The notes: generated from the letters alone by a model not told the origin. DNA of 10,544 nucleotides from Methanobacteriaceae archaeon (GCA_900766745.1 CAAFWR010000014.1:1-10544); one strand, 5' to 3'. Positions 1-5,710 are shown, counted from the stretch's first letter. Numbers and translations: made by a program.

Positions 1-927
1 ATCATTCATGGCGAAAGTACTGTGATTTTTGATGCTAAAGGTGGTAATGTTCACTTTGAAGTGACTGGAGATAACGTTTTAATCGAAGGAATTACTTTCC
101 GAAACTTCAATTTCACTGGCTACGGAGGAGCAATACAATGGAAAGGAAACAGTGGAATATTGCAAAATTGTAACTTCATTAACAATACAGCTACTAAAAA
201 TGGAGGGGCTGTTGCATATTGGAGTGCTAATGCTACTTTAACTAGTTGTACTTTCACCAATAACACTGTTAGAGGTCATGGTGCGGGTGTTGATTGGTTT
301 GGTATTAATGGTAGATTAACTGGATCTATTTTTACTGGCAATACTGCTAATTATAAGGGTGGTGCTATTTACTGGTCTGCAACTAATGGTACTTTAACTG
401 ATTGTATTTTTGATAAAAATACTGGTATGTACGGTGGTGCAGTTTATTGGAGTGCTAATAATGGAACTTTAACTTATTCCACTTTTATCAATAATAAAGG
501 AACAACAAATAGTGGTGGTATTGACTGGTATGGTTCTAACGGTATTTTACTTGGTTCTAATTTCACAGGTAACACTGCTAATAACCGAGGTGGTGGAATT
601 GGTTGGTATGGTCCTAATGGTGCTTTAATTAGTTCTACTTTTATAGATAATACTGCTAATTCGGGTGGTGGTATTTATTGGCATAGCACTGCTCCTAATG
701 GTATTTTAACCAATTGTACTTTTAACAACAAATGGATCAACTCTAATAGCAAATCTAACGGAATTCACATCAGACAGAACTTAATTATTAATGGTGGAAA
801 AGGTATCGTCGATCTAATCACCAATAGCACTCTTTCAGGAATTTCTGTCGTGGTTTTAAACAATGAAACATATTATTATCCCCCAAATACGAATATTAAT
901 TTCTTTGAATTAAAAAACGAATTATAA
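1..927 (+). CDS. Adhesin-like parallel beta-helix protein, C-terminal part (5' end outside window)
   Basis: The reading frame is open from base 1 with no stop, so the GTG at 22 is internal and the gene starts upstream of the window. The visible 308 residues carry about eight imperfect repeats of 23-28 residues of the form GG-A-I-x-W-x(4)-NG-x-L-x(2)-C/S-x-F-x(2)-NTA. This resembles the polymorphic outer-membrane-protein/right-handed beta-helix repeats found in Methanobrevibacter adhesin-like proteins. The protein is rich in Asn, Gly and Thr and has many N-x-S/T sequons, fitting a glycosylated surface protein. The tail (NNETYYYPPN, then NINFF) ends in TAA without a membrane segment or a recognisable cell-wall-binding domain. 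It is a close paralogue of the inverted gene at 9630-10544, and the homologous tails suggest this is the natural C-terminus rather than a truncation. The role in surface attachment is inferred from the family. Confidence 0.85.
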   Translation: MIHGESTVIFDAKGGNVHFEVTGDNVLIEGITFRNFNFTGYGGAIQWKGNSGILQNCNFINNTATKNGGAVAYWSANATLTSCTFTNNTVRGHGAGVDWFGINGRLTGSIFTGNTANYKGGAIYWSATNGTLTDCIFDKNTGMYGGAVYWSANNGTLTYSTFINNKGTTNSGGIDWYGSNGILLGSNFTGNTANNRGGGIGWYGPNGALISSTFIDNTANSGGGIYWHSTAPNGILTNCTFNNKWINSNSKSNGIHIRQNLIINGGKGIVDLITNSTLSGISVVVLNNETYYYPPNTNINFFELKNEL

Positions 928-1072
928 TTAATTTTTGATAAAAAAATCTATGATAATGTTTATATAATACAATAATTATAATTACTAAATACAGTGCATT
1001 GGATTGAATGATTGAATCTTTCCAAAATCTGTAGTTTAACCGTCTAAAGGCTAAACCTATTGCGAATTGATT

Positions 1073-1126
1073 AAAAAGAGAATTACGACATCTGAGAAGA
1101 ATATTTTTCTTCTCTGTTCTCTTTTT
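1073..1126. repeat. Inverted repeat / two-part hairpin
   Basis: A 10-bp perfect helix (1073-1082 with 1117-1126) is followed by an asymmetric internal loop (11 nt at 1083-1093 against 2 nt at 1115-1116). A second perfect 8-bp helix (1094-1101 with 1107-1114) has a 5-nt loop. The large internal loop contains TACGACAT, which recurs in the apical loop of the next hairpin. The T-run at 1122-1126 could also make this a terminator-like structure for rightward transcripts from the adhesin gene. Confidence 0.75.
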
Positions 1127-1173
1127 CAGAATAATTCACATTAATACTTTTTTTATTATAATTCTTATTAAAA

Positions 1174-1271
1174 AAGCCAGTGGGAGAATAAGACAGCCCC
1201 CCAATACAATATTCTTTTAAATACGACATTATTTAGAAAAGAATATTGAAACAACTAAGAACCACTGACTT
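1174..1271. repeat. Long inverted repeat / hairpin
   Basis: The outer helix pairs 1174-1183 with 1262-1271 (9 of 10 positions). The inner helix pairs 1207-1218 with 1237-1248 (12 of 12) and can extend by AAAT/ATTT (1219-1222 with 1231-1234) after a 2-nt bulge. The apical loop is ACGACATT, so the 8-mer TACGACAT at 1222-1229 repeats the one at 1084-1091. Unpaired stretches, including a run of six C at 1197-1202, separate the two helices. Confidence 0.75.
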
Positions 1272-1296
1272 ATAGTTTAACAATCCAATTTCTGAG

Positions 1297-1331
1297 TTTC
1301 TTTAAGGCTATTTATATAAATAGCTTAGAAA
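1297..1331. repeat. Hairpin over the end of the small ORF
   Basis: TTTCT (1297-1301) pairs with AGAAA (1327-1331). Inside, 1304-1313 pairs with 1318-1326 with one bulged G, closing a 4-nt loop. The TAG stop of the minus-strand small ORF (1310-1308) lies within the helix, so on that transcript the hairpin sits at the translation stop. Confidence 0.55.
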
Positions 1332-1400
1332 TAGTAGAATTATTCTTCCTACTACTTCAACTAATCGCAATACTTGTAAAAGCATTTTGATAGCTTCCAT
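1308..1400 (-). CDS. Candidate 30-residue hydrophobic peptide
   Basis: On the minus strand an AGGAGGT Shine-Dalgarno site (1412-1406) lies exactly 5 nt before ATG 1400-1398. This is the best ribosome-binding site in the window, with the same 5-nt spacing as the PhoU-like and MgtE-like genes. The frame runs 30 codons to TAG. The peptide begins MEAIKMLLQVLRLVEVV and ends in LLFLSYLYK: a charged, possibly amphipathic N-terminal half and a hydrophobic C-terminal half ending in Lys. It is long enough for a single short membrane helix. Nothing in it is recognised by family. The surroundings are hairpin-rich (998-1480), as in loci of small membrane peptides controlled by RNA, but that comparison is inference. 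The chance of an ORF this short is high; the support comes from the ribosome-binding site and composition. Confidence 0.5.
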   Translation of the reverse strand: MEAIKMLLQVLRLVEVVGRIILLFLSYLYK

Positions 1401-1448
1401 AAAGAACCTCCTATTGCTTTCGTGAGTTTTAATTAATATTATCAATTT

Positions 1449-1478
1449 GAAACTCCCTTAATTAATTGGGGGTATTTC
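1449..1478. repeat. Hairpin in the 5' leader of the small ORF
   Basis: GAAA (1449-1452) pairs with TTTC (1475-1478), and CTCCC (1453-1457) pairs with GGGGG (1468-1472, one G-T pair), with a 2-nt bulge and the 10-nt loop TTAATTAATT. It lies about 50 nt upstream of the small ORF's start on the minus strand. The C/G tract stands out in AT-rich DNA. Confidence 0.5.
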
Positions 1479-1552
1479 ATGTATTCTATAGGGGCTCTTT
1501 ATCATTAATACAATAAAAAATTAACCCTAATGGTCTAAAAACGGATTATTGT

Positions 1553-1566
1553 CCTGTTTTATACAC
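1553..1566 (-). promoter_or_regulatory. Possible TATA box for the small ORF
   Basis: On the minus strand the bases read GTGTATAAAACAGG, a TATA-like box about 155 bases upstream of the small ORF's ATG. It would give a leader of roughly 130 nt containing the 1449-1478 hairpin. AT-rich background makes such matches common, so this is a weak call. Confidence 0.25.
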
Positions 1567-1762
1567 ATTAATGTCATTTAGAAGGATTAAATGTATTAAG
1601 ATAAATTTATATGAAAATAAAAAATTGTTATCCAGTAATAAAATTCTTGACCATATACTTTTTAATCAAAATATCATTATTGCGATAAGTAAATTAAATT
1701 GGATTTGATATTAATTTCACAAGGCAAAGCAAAAACAACAAATATGGAAAGATATGAAATAC

Positions 1763-1782
1763 TCAATAGCTAACTTAACCAT
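1763..1782 (+). repeat. Left copy of a 20-base inverted repeat in intergenic DNA
   Basis: These 20 bases (TCAATAGCTAACTTAACCAT) recur exactly as the reverse complement of 9555-9574. Weaker similarity extends on both sides (about 1720-1830 against 9490-9610), so the two segments share ancestry. Confidence 0.75.
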
Positions 1783-1963
1783 AGTGTTTAGAAATAGCTA
1801 ACTTATGATTTTAATAAAAGCAAATTTTATTTTTTAGATAGCAATGGATTTTATTCTAATTTAAACCATAGGATAGCTAGACAGAAGATGAAAAAGATTC
1901 TAATTTATATCGAATTTAATTTTTAGGATCATGTTAAAATAATTTAGACATGTATTTCAAGTG

Positions 1964-1974
1964 TAAATATATAA
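1964..1974 (+). promoter_or_regulatory. Probable TATA box of the pilin-like operon
   Basis: TAAATATATAA fits the archaeal TATA consensus and lies about 85-90 bases before the start codon at 2056. It predicts a transcription start near 1990-2000 and a leader of about 60 nt. It is directly followed by the inverted repeat at 1987-2000. Confidence 0.45.
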
Positions 1975-1986
1975 CTTTTTCTAAAG

Positions 1987-2000
1987 TGTGCATTTGCACA
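1987..2000. promoter_or_regulatory. Inverted repeat at the predicted transcription start (candidate operator)
   Basis: TGTGCA-TT-TGCACA is a near-perfect dyad 13 bases after the probable TATA box, where an archaeal repressor site would block initiation. It is GC-rich compared with its surroundings. The protein that would bind it is unknown. Confidence 0.4.
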
Positions 2001-2055
2001 AATATTTTTCTTAGCACTTCAACAATCCATTTATGTATTTTAATTCAATAGAGAT

Positions 2056-3006
2056 ATGATGAAACTACTAAGAATAGACTCAACTGGGAATTTAATTGTT
2101 GGCACAATAGCTATTCTGATATGTGGCATTATAATATTATCTATATTTGTTGTCACAGGTATATCATTGATGGAAAAAAATTCAATTGATTCCATTAGCA
2201 ATGATAACTTCAAATACATAATGGAAGACTACAACAAAAATATTGAAAAATATTTCCATGAATCTATTGAAGAAGTAACTGAAAAAGTAACAACCACAAG
2301 AAGTCCTGTATTGGACAGCTCTAAAGAAATAGCGAAAAAGTTAGATAAAAAATTAGAAAAGGTAAACAAAGAATATGATGAAAAATACGGGATAAGAATC
2401 AACTCAAAACTCCTATCAATTGAAAACACCTCCAACCCGTCATATATTCAGTGTAAAGTTAAAATTGATTCACAAAAATATGGTGAAAAATTTAGCTCAG
2501 TAATTCTGTCAAAAACCTCAATTGAAGGTTTAAAAGATCCCTTACCATTTACTAAATGTGGAAAGTCTCTAACCTTTTTTACTTTAGGAAATAAGATATT
2601 CTATGGATTATCTCTTGCAGAATATTTGGAACTACATGGAATGGTTGAACTTTCAAAGGGTTATATTGGCGCTTCCTCCCCTCTCACCATAAAAAAATGC
2701 CCATTTGACCCTTATATTCATCATGGCGATGGATTGACATTGAAAAAATGTTTAGACAGTGGCTATTTCCATGAAAGTGCAGACGGAAGTTGTTATTTAT
2801 GCAGATTAGAAGGAAAAGGAAAATGTCCCCACTACGGATTTGAAGTTTTTGTTACCACAATACTAAATCCAGAAGTAGAACTTTCAGTTTCAGCTTCTGA
2901 TCATGTAATCTTCAATGACAGATATCCAGGTTTGCCTCTTGATTACTCTCCAGGACAACGTATATTCTTAGATAGTTCTCATCGATTAAAATATGGATTA
3001 ATATAA
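2056..3006 (+). CDS. Pilin-like membrane-anchored protein with Cys cluster
   Basis: This is a 316-residue protein. After a short N-terminus with Lys and Arg, STG-NLIVG leads into a hydrophobic helix (about residues 12-36), like an archaeal class III (pilin-type) signal, although the usual Glu at +5 is a Gly. Residues 50-110 are strongly charged and probably helical, followed by a larger domain. Its C-terminal half carries C215, C232, C246, C249 and C257 with nearby HH (222-223) and H239. The C-x2-C...C arrangement in CYLCRLEGKGKCPHYG looks like a metal site or disulfide cluster. It is first in an operon and overlaps the next gene by one base (TAATG). Start: ATG 2056 or the adjacent ATG 2059, which is 5 nt after a weak GAG. 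Probably an extracellular pilus-like or secreted component; the exact role is unknown. Confidence 0.8.
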   Translation: MMKLLRIDSTGNLIVGTIAILICGIIILSIFVVTGISLMEKNSIDSISNDNFKYIMEDYNKNIEKYFHESIEEVTEKVTTTRSPVLDSSKEIAKKLDKKLEKVNKEYDEKYGIRINSKLLSIENTSNPSYIQCKVKIDSQKYGEKFSSVILSKTSIEGLKDPLPFTKCGKSLTFFTLGNKIFYGLSLAEYLELHGMVELSKGYIGASSPLTIKKCPFDPYIHHGDGLTLKKCLDSGYFHESADGSCYLCRLEGKGKCPHYGFEVFVTTILNPEVELSVSASDHVIFNDRYPGLPLDYSPGQRIFLDSSHRLKYGLI

Positions 3007-3875
3007 TGGACAACAGAGGACTGATATCAGGCGAAATTATAGTGCTGTTAATTTTAATTGTATTAATAATTGGAGTAATAGTTAATTTTACAGAAAGAAC
3101 AAGCTATAAGATAACTGATAAAATAAGTAATGAAAATCTAGAAAAACAGGCATCAGAGTTTGCAGACAATCTTATAAATAATCTTGGAACTCCAACCAAT
3201 TGGAATGAACTTAAAAATAAGAATAATGTCATTCCTGGTCTGGGCATTATTAATGAAAACGAAGCTACTGTTGTAAATAGTGTTGATTATATTAAATTAA
3301 TGGCTTTAAAAAATGACTATGATAAGTTAATTACCAAACAAGTATTTAATGAAGATTTTAAAAGCTCAATTACAATAACACCCCTTACAGGAAGTGTAGG
3401 TGAAATTGCTATTGGCGATGATAATCTGGAAAATCCCACAACAGTAAACAGGCTTGTAATATGTAACTTTTTAAAGAAATACACAGTTGGAAGCTTTGAA
3501 AAGAATGGCCCTTGTAATTACTACCACATTACTACACATAGCTGCAGTCATTTTAAGGTGTTTACAAGTTATCTTAAAAAAATGGATTATTATCTTTTAT
3601 TTGAAAAAAATAGCTACAACAATTATTACTGGAGTATTGGAAGTACAGAAATTCCAGGTATTCCTAAACTAGCAGATTCAGACAAGATTTATTTGAACGA
3701 TATTATCAGTCAAAAAATCATATTAAAAAACAATGGCGTTATTTTTGTCCATATAAATCAGGAAAATCCAAAAGCAGTTTTAGTAAGTGTTCCAAAGGAA
3801 TTTGATAAAAAGTTGAATTACGACTATTTTGTTTCAACAGAGTGCAATTTAAAAGTGCAGATAGCTAGAGGATAA
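3006..3875 (+). CDS. Class III signal peptide (pilin-like) protein
   Basis: This is a 289-residue protein starting MDNRG-LISGE and then a 17-residue hydrophobic helix (about 10-26). Cleavage after Gly5 would leave Glu at mature position 5, the hallmark of archaeal type IV pilins processed by an EppA/FlaK-type prepilin peptidase. Residues 60-80 hold GTPTNW...PGLG, a stretch I associate with archaeal pilin-like secreted proteins. Cysteines are C153, C170, C180 and C280, the middle ones beside His residues. The start overlaps the stop of the preceding gene by one base and has no clear Shine-Dalgarno, which points to translational coupling. The next gene starts on the base after its stop. Likely a minor pilin or pseudopilin that works with its neighbour; function otherwise unknown. 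Confidence 0.82.
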   Translation: MDNRGLISGEIIVLLILIVLIIGVIVNFTERTSYKITDKISNENLEKQASEFADNLINNLGTPTNWNELKNKNNVIPGLGIINENEATVVNSVDYIKLMALKNDYDKLITKQVFNEDFKSSITITPLTGSVGEIAIGDDNLENPTTVNRLVICNFLKKYTVGSFEKNGPCNYYHITTHSCSHFKVFTSYLKKMDYYLLFEKNSYNNYYWSIGSTEIPGIPKLADSDKIYLNDIISQKIILKNNGVIFVHINQENPKAVLVSVPKEFDKKLNYDYFVSTECNLKVQIARG

Positions 3876-4673
3876 ATGACAACCATAAAAAAGAAGCTAA
3901 CTTTACTTATATCCCAGATAAAAAGAAAGTTAAAAAAGGAAATTTCTGAAGATGGCTTTTTAGGTTCATCGCTGAAAGAGAAGTTATCCTACAGAGATAG
4001 TGCAGATATTGATAATCGTACAAAACTAAAGCCTGTTGACTATAACTCAGAAATATTTAGAGAATTCGTTGATTCAAAAGAGCAATCAATAATAAAGAAG
4101 TTTCTCAACTATTTCAGAAAAAGAGTACAGTATGACAATTTTGAAAGTATGATGGCAATAAATCGTAGAGGTAGAAAAATAGGCGGAATTGTTAGAGGTG
4201 ATGAAAAAGGTGTTAAAGCTACTAAAAAAATATTGAAAAAAGGAGAAGAGGGAAATGTATTAGCTACTGCGCATAACCATGTGCTAAGTTCCTCTCCATT
4301 AGCATCAGCAAGTGATGTATTATATCACGTGAAAAATAACTTGGGAAAATATACATTTTCTACTACAAATGGAAATGGAATTGGGATTATTAGAGATAAT
4401 AATCAGAAGTGGACAGAAACAGGAATAGTAAAATTATCAAAAGATTTAAAAATTTATGATGAAAAAATGAAAGACACATTTGAAGAAAAAGAAAAACAAT
4501 ATCTTAAAATTATATGGGATGACTTAAAATATAGACGAATAAAACTTGAAAAATATGCTGAGTTATATGATGAACATTTTGCTATATTTAAATTAAAAAA
4601 TACTACTGAATATGCTAAAAAATTAGATAATATTTTATTAAATAATAATATAAGATTCACTATATTTAAATAA
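3876..4673 (+). CDS. JAMM/MPN-like (RadC-like) putative metalloprotein
   Basis: This is a 265-residue soluble protein without signal or membrane segment, with a Lys-rich N-terminus and a charged, probably helical C-terminus (about 190-265). The central part has a JAMM-type signature: E90, then H133-N-H135, S144 and D147. Canonical JAMM sites read HxH-x7-S-x2-D; here the spacing is x8 and the Pro after the second His is replaced by Val. The HNH start resembles RadC. The Glu-to-His spacing fits a zinc isopeptidase/protease fold, but activity is unproven. AGAGG (3867-3871) is 4 nt before ATG, and the gene abuts the pilin-like gene, so the three are co-transcribed. A processing protease for the pilin-like proteins, or an effector controlled by the small acidic proteins downstream, are both possible; neither is shown. 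The last codons overlap the promoter of the next gene. Confidence 0.7.
   Translation: MTTIKKKLTLLISQIKRKLKKEISEDGFLGSSLKEKLSYRDSADIDNRTKLKPVDYNSEIFREFVDSKEQSIIKKFLNYFRKRVQYDNFESMMAINRRGRKIGGIVRGDEKGVKATKKILKKGEEGNVLATAHNHVLSSSPLASASDVLYHVKNNLGKYTFSTTNGNGIGIIRDNNQKWTETGIVKLSKDLKIYDEKMKDTFEEKEKQYLKIIWDDLKYRRIKLEKYAELYDEHFAIFKLKNTTEYAKKLDNILLNNNIRFTIFK
4661..4672 (+). promoter_or_regulatory. TATA box of small acidic gene copy 1, inside the 3' end of the JAMM-like gene
   Basis: TATATTTAAATA occurs 54 bases before ATG 4715 and, identically, 52 bases before copy 3's ATG. Both are followed by a conserved TTATGTTCAT. Conservation in two non-coding/coding contexts supports a real promoter; the predicted leader is about 20 nt. 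Confidence 0.6.
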
Positions 4674-4714
4674 TATTATGTTCATATTATCTGATATTTA
4701 TGTGGTGATTGTTT

Positions 4715-4945
4715 ATGACTTTATTGGATTATATAAATAAACACGATTGGAGATATCCATTTGGTAGTGAAGACCGTACTGATATGACAGTTTCTGATTT
4801 TAAACGTTGCAAAAATGAAGAGGAAATTGAATGGTATAAAAATTTAGTAATAGAAGATGAAGGCATTGAAGAATGGAAGTTATTCGAAGACTACTGCCTA
4901 GAAACAGGAGAATTATCTCATATTTTCCCACAGAAAGGAAAATAA
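4715..4945 (+). CDS. Small acidic protein, tandem copy 1
   Basis: This is a 76-residue protein of no recognised family. The start is ATG 4715, chosen because GGTGA (4704-4708) sits 6 nt before it; the in-frame TTG at 4709 overlaps the ribosome-binding spacer. The sequence begins MTLLDYINKH, then PFGSE, then EEEIEWYKNL and a C-terminal EEWKLFEDYCLET. It is rich in Asp/Glu and aromatic residues, has one or two Cys, has no membrane segment and is predicted cytosolic. It is about 65-70% identical by eye to copy 2. It follows the JAMM-like gene by 41 bases but has its own TATA box. Tandem small acidic paralogues behind an enzyme-like gene resemble immunity or antitoxin arrays, which is only an analogy. 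Confidence 0.8.
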   Translation: MTLLDYINKHDWRYPFGSEDRTDMTVSDFKRCKNEEEIEWYKNLVIEDEGIEEWKLFEDYCLETGELSHIFPQKGK

Positions 4946-4999
4946 CTAAATATTAACCATTTTCATTAAAACACTATCTTATTTATGTGGTGATTGTTT

Positions 5000-5233
5000 A
5001 TGACTTTATTGGATTATATAAATAAACACGGTTGGAAATTTCCTTTTGGTTGTGAAGAATATGCAAGTTTAACAGCTATTGATTTTGAGCTTTGTGAAAA
5101 TGAAGAGGAAATAGAATGGTATAAAAACTTAATAATAGAAGAAAACGGCACTGAAGAGTGGGAACTATTCAAGGACTACTGCCTAGAAACAGAAAGATTA
5201 CCTCATCTATTTCCACAAAAGAAAAATAACTAA
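5000..5233 (+). CDS. Small acidic protein, tandem copy 2
   Basis: This is a 77-residue paralogue of the preceding gene. ATG 5000 follows GGTGA by 6 nt; TTG 4994 in frame is rejected for the same reason as in copy 1. Its first 51 bases of start region (4980-5030) are identical to copy 1 (4695-4745), and its 3' flank (5223-5268) is identical to copy 1's (4939-4984). In contrast, 82 bases of its coding sequence (5115-5196) are identical to copy 3 (5559-5640). The gene is therefore a mosaic between its neighbours. No TATATTTAAATA box precedes it, so it is probably read through from copy 1. Function unknown. Confidence 0.82.
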   Translation: MTLLDYINKHGWKFPFGCEEYASLTAIDFELCENEEEIEWYKNLIIEENGTEEWELFKDYCLETERLPHLFPQKKNN

Positions 5234-5265
5234 ATATTAACCATTTTCATTAAAACACTATCTTA

Positions 5266-5272
5266 TTTTTTT
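5266..5272 (+). terminator. Probable T-rich terminator after copy 2
   Basis: A run of seven T (followed by six A) lies about 35 bases after the copy 2 stop. Archaeal polymerases terminate at T-runs without a hairpin. Confidence 0.4.
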
Positions 5273-5391
5273 AAAAAATATTTTACTCTAATTCTAAAAC
5301 AATATTCATTGAACAGTATAAAATTGTAAAATAGCTATATGAATGATTTCATAAATAAATAATGTATTATGAAACAATAATATAAAATAAT

Positions 5392-5403
5392 TATATTTAA
5401 ATA
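5392..5403 (+). promoter_or_regulatory. TATA box of small acidic gene copy 3
   Basis: TATATTTAAATA is identical to the box before copy 1, at nearly the same distance from the start codon and followed by the same TTATGTTCAT. The 5273-5391 stretch before it is AT-rich and holds no gene, only a short relic (5329-5354) resembling the mgtE 3' end. Confidence 0.6.
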
Positions 5404-5443
5404 GAATTATGTTCATAAATTGTTATTTAAGTGGTGACTATTT

Positions 5444-5671
5444 ATGACAGCATCAGATTATATTAAAAAACATGGCAATAGATTTCCATTTGGCAGTGAA
5501 GAAAATGTCTGTAAAATAATCCAGACATTTGAATTTTGCGAAAGCAAAGCAGAAATTAAATGGTATAAAAACTTAATAATAGAAGAAAACGGCACTGAAG
5601 AGTGGGAACTATTCAAGGACTACTGCCTAGAAACAGAAAGTCTGACCTACCTATTTTCACCAAAAGAATAG
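5444..5671 (+). CDS. Small acidic protein, tandem copy 3
   Basis: This is a 75-residue paralogue. ATG 5444 is 6 nt after GGTGA (5433-5437). The N-terminal half (MTASDYIKKHGNRFPFGSEE, then CKIIQTFEFCES) has drifted from copies 1 and 2, whereas residues from WYKNLIIEENGTEEW to CLETES match copy 2 exactly at the DNA level over 82 bases, pointing to gene conversion or recent duplication. It has its own promoter and ends 39 bases from the convergent mgtE-like gene. Function unknown; what is conserved in all three copies (DYI-KH, PFG-E, EI-WYKNL-IE, EEW-LF-DYCLET) is the best guide for a profile search. Confidence 0.8.
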   Translation: MTASDYIKKHGNRFPFGSEENVCKIIQTFEFCESKAEIKWYKNLIIEENGTEEWELFKDYCLETESLTYLFSPKE

Positions 5672-5694
5672 CTAATATTAACCATTCTCTTTTA

Positions 5695-5701
5695 TTTTTT
5701 T
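5695..5701 (+). terminator. Probable T-rich terminator after copy 3
   Basis: A TTTATTTTTTT tract, the last seven bases being T, lies 24-30 bases after the copy 3 stop and just before the convergent mgtE-like gene's end. Confidence 0.4.
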
Positions 5702-5710
5702 AAGAAATAG

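Larger units (their letters stand above)
998..1289. ncRNA. Candidate structured RNA region with several hairpins
   Basis: A 9-bp outer helix (998-1006 with 1281-1289) could close a multibranch fold holding three hairpins. They are a small one at 1034-1056 (GTTTA/TAAAC plus CC/GG), a two-part helix at 1073-1126 and a long helix at 1174-1271. Inverted repeats read equally on both strands, so orientation is not decided by structure. If transcribed leftward it would be the 3' part of the mRNA of the small ORF at 1308-1400; if transcribed rightward it would run into antisense of that ORF. No known RNA family (RNase P RNA, SRP RNA, C/D or H/ACA RNA, riboswitch) was recognised. The outer helix alone could be chance in AT-rich DNA; the two inner hairpins are much less likely to be. 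Confidence 0.35.
928..2055. other. 1.1-kb gene-poor region with hairpins and one small ORF
   Basis: Between the left adhesin and the pilin-like operon no long reading frame exists on either strand. The left half (998-1480) is dense in hairpins and contains the 30-codon minus-strand ORF at 1308-1400. The right half (about 1600-1960) is plain AT-rich DNA, except for the direct repeat AATAGCTAACTTA at 1765-1777 and 1793-1805 and a segment around 1720-1830 that is homologous, in inverted orientation, to DNA near 9490-9610. The last 100 bases hold the probable promoter of the downstream operon. I saw no tRNA or rRNA here. Confidence 0.7.

Noticed and set aside
22..24. GTG at 22 (and GTG at 10463-10461 on the minus strand) as start codons of the adhesins
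   Set aside because: The frames stay open to the window edges, homologous coding sequence continues upstream in both, and no ribosome-binding site precedes them.
1611..1688. Short plus-strand ORF beginning MKIKNCYPVIKF
   Set aside because: No Shine-Dalgarno site near its ATG and no other support, unlike the minus-strand ORF at 1308-1400.
928..2055. Remnant of an insertion sequence or a retron
   Set aside because: No transposase or reverse transcriptase fragments, no terminal inverted repeats with target duplications seen; the hairpins alone do not show mobility.
3487..3672. Second-frame ORF inside the pilin-like gene
   Set aside because: It is an overlapping shadow of the coding frame 3006-3875 with no start signal.
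4272..4280. H-N-H residues as a sign of an HNH nuclease
   Set aside because: In HNH nucleases the three residues are spread over about 30 positions; here they are contiguous and followed by S-x2-D as in JAMM/RadC.
4695..5268. Spaced direct repeats suggesting a CRISPR array
   Set aside because: The repeats are explained by tandem duplicated genes; unit length is 285 bases and spacers are coding.
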